Source of the DNA: CBDULX01 sp965368175
GTDB taxonomy: Bacteria > Pseudomonadota > Gammaproteobacteria > SZUA-229
Direction of reading: 5' to 3'
Length of the DNA stretch: 8,204 nucleotides
NCBI GenBank assembly: GCA_965368175.1
Contig: CBDULX010000141.1
Span: forward strand, 1 to 8,204
Under the pieces are notes generated by a model that saw only the letters and a list, made by a program, of their open reading frames with translations, searched no databases and was not told where the DNA came from. Positions 6,658 to 8,204 of this stretch are shown here, one piece after another (the stretch's first letter is position 1; each line of letters opens with the position of its first letter). Position numbers and translations under genes: made by a program.

Positions 6658-6732
6658 AACCCTACTTACCTGAGCAGCACCTTATGATGGCAATCACTGC
6701 TATCCCATAACGCGTCATTACTCCGAGCTCCT

Positions 6733-6834
6733 CGACTTTATCTCCTGAGTCGTTCTACCTCCTGCATCCTTGCAGTCATGCTCTTCACCCTGAGGGCCAG
6801 GCAAAGCCTGTTTAAATCGCTCCATGTGATTTGA
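6733..6834. repeat. Cluster of four short hairpins, probable dispersed intergenic repeat
   Basis: Four stem-loops lie in about 100 bp: CGACT/AGTCG (6733-6737 with 6748-6752), CTGCA/TGCAG with a TCCT loop (6762-6775), CAGGC-AAA-GCCTG (6798-6810) and AAATCGC/GTGATTT with one G-T pair (6814-6832). This is the most structured part of the 533-bp gap between eptA and the next gene, and no frame in it codes for anything convincing. The density of small stems, ending in a TTTAAATCGCTCC-type block, looks like a worn copy of a dispersed intergenic repeat. Copies elsewhere in the genome cannot be seen from here. Confidence 0.4.
6798..6813 (+). terminator. Weak intrinsic terminator candidate downstream of eptA
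   Basis: A 5-bp G/C-rich stem, CAGGC-AAA-GCCTG, is followed by TTT and then AAAT. The stem and T run are short, and it lies about 140 bp after the eptA stop, so it would be inefficient. It is the closest thing to a terminator in this gap. Confidence 0.25.
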
Positions 6835-7031
6835 TCTGGCAAAGGCCAGAATCCATCTAACAGCAAAAAGTAAAATCATAGCTGAAAGCCACTCTAAACT
6901 GTGGAAACCGGCTAAAAGTATGCCGGCATGAAGACTATTATCTGATTTATTTCTATGCTGAGAGCAATACTGCTTTCATGTCTTTTAGGACATGTTAATG
7001 TTTCCTGCCTTTATCTGTAATGGTTCGTCAA

Positions 7032-7050
7032 TGTTAACGGGACATTAACA
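7032..7050. promoter_or_regulatory. Inverted repeat TGTTAA-N7-TTAACA in the upstream region of the small membrane protein gene
   Basis: TGTTAA (7032-7037) and TTAACA (7045-7050) form perfect 6-bp arms around 7 bases. The right part, ACATTAAC (7042-7049), also mirrors GTTAATGT at 6994-7001. TTAAC-containing words recur at 7077, 7120 and 7140, so this 150-bp stretch may hold several sites for one regulator, or simply reflect A/T richness. Confidence 0.25.
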
Positions 7051-7094
7051 GTGGATAGCAATATTTGTGTAATATTTTAACACAGATCAAGGCA

Positions 7095-7100
7095 TATAAT
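7095..7100 (+). promoter_or_regulatory. TATAAT -10 candidate (distal) for the small membrane protein gene
   Basis: This is a perfect TATAAT about 90 bp before the ATG at 7191, but the -35 position holds only ATATTT-like sequence. If used, its transcript would carry the inverted repeat at 7113-7150 as a leader hairpin. Confidence 0.25.
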
Positions 7101-7112
7101 ATTTCATCCAGA

Positions 7113-7150
7113 ATCACAATTAACCAACTATCAATTTCGTTAACTGTGAT
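7113..7150. promoter_or_regulatory. Large inverted repeat (12-bp arms, one mismatch) before the small membrane protein gene
   Basis: ATCACAATTAAC (7113-7124) and GTTAACTGTGAT (7139-7150) are complementary at 11 of 12 positions around a 14-base spacer. Relative to the proximal -10 at 7177-7182 it is centred near -59, a position that suits an activator operator. Relative to the distal -10 it would be a transcribed stem-loop. The regulator is unknown, and the arms do not match the CRP or FNR spacing. Confidence 0.45.
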
Positions 7151-7176
7151 ATGATTTAATACTCACATCTACAGCT

Positions 7177-7182
7177 TATAAT
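7177..7182 (+). promoter_or_regulatory. Proximal TATAAT -10, consistent with a leaderless transcript
   Basis: A perfect TATAAT ends 8 bases before the ATG at 7191, so transcription would start at or next to the start codon. No Shine-Dalgarno sequence is present before that ATG. A weak TTTAAT at 7155-7160 stands in the -35 place with a 16-bp spacer. Leaderless translation is the simplest reading. Confidence 0.35.
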
Positions 7183-7190
7183 TTAATCCC

Positions 7191-7442
7191 ATGAATAAAC
7201 CCACCAGTATTTTACAAAAAGTCGCAACAATCTTTGGCATTATGAGTTTTATTTCTGCGCTCATCTGTGGGTTTTTTCTGTACTTTCAGCTCGATGACTC
7301 TGGCCCTAACAACCCAGTTTCAGCCAGTTTAATGGCATCGATATTCTTTTTTATCTTTGTTGGATTTGTATTATTAGTAATAGGAAAAACCGACCTTCCC
7401 AGTTTCAAGCCAGACAATGTCTCCGACAAGAATATAGACTAA
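7191..7442 (+). CDS. Small two-helix membrane protein, unknown function
   Basis: The 83-residue product has a short basic N-tip (MNKPTSILQK), two membrane helices (about 13-33 and 46-65) joined by a loop with DDSGPNN, and a polar C-terminal tail ending DNVSDKNID. Both tails are predicted on the cytoplasmic side. I do not recognise the family. The frame has a start, typical codon use and a dedicated promoter-like region with an inverted repeat, which support a real gene. There is no ribosome site before the ATG, and a -10 element lies so close that the mRNA may be leaderless. It converges on the DUF3501 gene, leaving 33 bp between stop codons and no visible terminator. Confidence 0.6.
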   Translation: MNKPTSILQKVATIFGIMSFISALICGFFLYFQLDDSGPNNPVSASLMASIFFFIFVGFVLLVIGKTDLPSFKPDNVSDKNID

Positions 7443-7475
7443 GTAGTCGATAAACCACACCAGGTTACTGCAGAC

Positions 7476-8066
7476 TCAATTTATATTCATTTCCAGGTCT
7501 TTCCTTATGGCAATCTGCTGGGCCTGTGTCAAGCGGGTTTTAAAGGGATAATTTTGATGATCACAGCCGATGGTAACCACTTCACCTGAATTAATCGCCA
7601 CAATCATATCATCTGCAAGCTCGAATCTGACATGATGGAATCCCATTTTCATTCTTTCACCGTTCGCCAGGCTTTCATCCGATACCGAAAAGATTTTTTG
7701 AGAACGGCCAATCTGTACCCATAACTTGTTTTCAATACCAATGAGTTGCATCAGGCGGTCCTGACACCTTGTCTCCCCCTCTAACGACAGGTGAATGGTT
7801 ACTTTCCAGTTATTGCCATCTGGAATAAGTTTGTTATAGGTTTCAAGCTCCGATGCCAGCTGTTCATCGATATTAATACGCTCAGAAATCAATTTTTCCT
7901 GTAACTGATACTTTACTGTTAGCTTGTCTTCGAAATGGAGGTCCAGGCATGTGCCTAAATGTATGTGACGGTTGGCTTTATGTTCATTAACCACCTGACT
8001 AAAAAGGTGTCGCTTTGAAGTGTAATCTTCGTAAGAGTAAAATTCCTCTGGTGTTAGTTTTGTCAT
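7476..8066 (-). CDS. DUF3501 family protein
   Basis: The 196-residue soluble protein matches the full-length pattern I know for DUF3501: MTKLTPEEFYSYEDYTSKR at the start, HKANRHIHLG (29-38), FEDKLTVKYQLQEKL (45-59), IPDGNNWK (81-88), LIGIENKLWVQI (108-119), HHVRFELADDMI (144-155) and the terminal IGCDHQNYP (166-174). Its function is unknown. In many proteobacteria the gene travels with rubrerythrin and a GlpC/HdrD-like iron-sulfur oxidoreductase, which points to a peroxide-defence or redox role. The ATG at 8066 is supported by GAGGA (complement of 8073-8077) 6 nt upstream. The 138 bp before it have stops in all three reading frames on this strand, so no gene feeds directly into it, and the usual partners are not adjacent on either visible side. 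Confidence 0.85.
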   Translation of the reverse strand: MTKLTPEEFYSYEDYTSKRHLFSQVVNEHKANRHIHLGTCLDLHFEDKLTVKYQLQEKLISERINIDEQLASELETYNKLIPDGNNWKVTIHLSLEGETRCQDRLMQLIGIENKLWVQIGRSQKIFSVSDESLANGERMKMGFHHVRFELADDMIVAINSGEVVTIGCDHQNYPFKTRLTQAQQIAIRKDLEMNIN

Positions 8067-8131
8067 ATATATTCCTCAGATTTATTATTTTCCATGCCTG
8101 CAATAAAGATATATTCTATTCATTATGAACC

Positions 8132-8163
8132 GGGAATTCTTCCCATTATCATATTCAGAATAT
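8132..8163. promoter_or_regulatory. Two perfect palindromes upstream of the DUF3501 gene
   Basis: GGGAA-TTC-TTCCC (8132-8144) and ATATTC-A-GAATAT (8151-8163) lie 66-97 bp before the DUF3501 start, where operators are expected. CATTAT flanks the first palindrome on both sides (8121-8126 and 8144-8149). On the minus strand GATAAT (8145-8150), a possible -10, falls between the two palindromes. Neither matches a regulator site I can name. Confidence 0.35.
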
Positions 8164-8204
8164 AATTATTTTCTAATACATGATCCACAGCTTATTAACT
8201 ACCC

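Noticed and set aside
6779..6835. An 18-codon open frame (MLFTLRARQSLFKSLHVI)
   Set aside because: It has no ribosome site and coincides with the hairpin cluster; a peptide is unlikely.
7066..7084. TGTGT-N9-ACACA as a CRP- or FNR-type operator
   Set aside because: The spacing and core bases do not fit CRP (TGTGA-N6-TCACA) or FNR (TTGAT-N4-ATCAA).
8141..8163. Fur box suggested by ATTATCATATTC and GATAAT words
   Set aside because: Only one half-site resembles the Fur consensus; the rest of the 19-bp pattern fails.

Overview
The window looks like chromosomal DNA of a gammaproteobacterium, probably a marine or salt-tolerant one. The grounds are an NhaD-type Na+/H+ antiporter, a sodium-type SLC13 permease, an EptA-type lipid A phosphoethanolamine transferase behind a PmrA/BasR-like box, a DUF3501 protein, moderate G+C and good Shine-Dalgarno sites on several genes. 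I cannot name a genus from the sequence alone.

Left region (1-1130). A truncated membrane sensor gene, most likely a histidine kinase, reads leftwards off the edge. A 240-bp divergent control region follows (327-566). It holds what looks like a complete sigma-54 promoter: a -24/-12 element with canonical GG-N10-GC spacing at 511-526, an IHF-like site at 485-497, a perfect 15-bp palindrome at 435-449 and a related 15-bp site at 346-360. It leads into a 187-residue protein of unknown function (567-1130).

Sodium block (1242-4674). After a 111-bp gap with a strong nested hairpin come an SLC13/DASS permease with two central RCK_C (TrkA-C) domains (TTG start, strong ribosome site) and, 4 bp further on, nhaD. 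The likely logic is that the permease imports an anion with Na+, and NhaD pumps the Na+ back out in exchange for protons. All three genes may belong to one sigma-54-controlled unit that answers to the divergent sensor and an unseen NtrC-type partner; that last step is inference.

Envelope gene (4675-6657). A 345-bp spacer holds alternating ATCTGC/GCAGAT hairpin arms. Near its end is a PmrA-box-like direct repeat (11-bp period) placed 10 bp before a -10 element, as expected for an OmpR-family activated promoter. It drives an A/T-rich eptA-type gene with all the catalytic and zinc residues. This gene predicts lipid A modification and cationic-peptide (polymyxin) tolerance.

Right region (6658-8204). 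A 533-bp gene-free stretch carries a cluster of four hairpins resembling a dispersed intergenic repeat, then a promoter region with a large inverted repeat. It leads to a small two-helix membrane protein (7191-7442), possibly from a leaderless mRNA. Convergent with it is a DUF3501 gene (8066-7476) whose upstream region holds two short perfect palindromes. I see no mobile element, tRNA, rRNA or CRISPR array.
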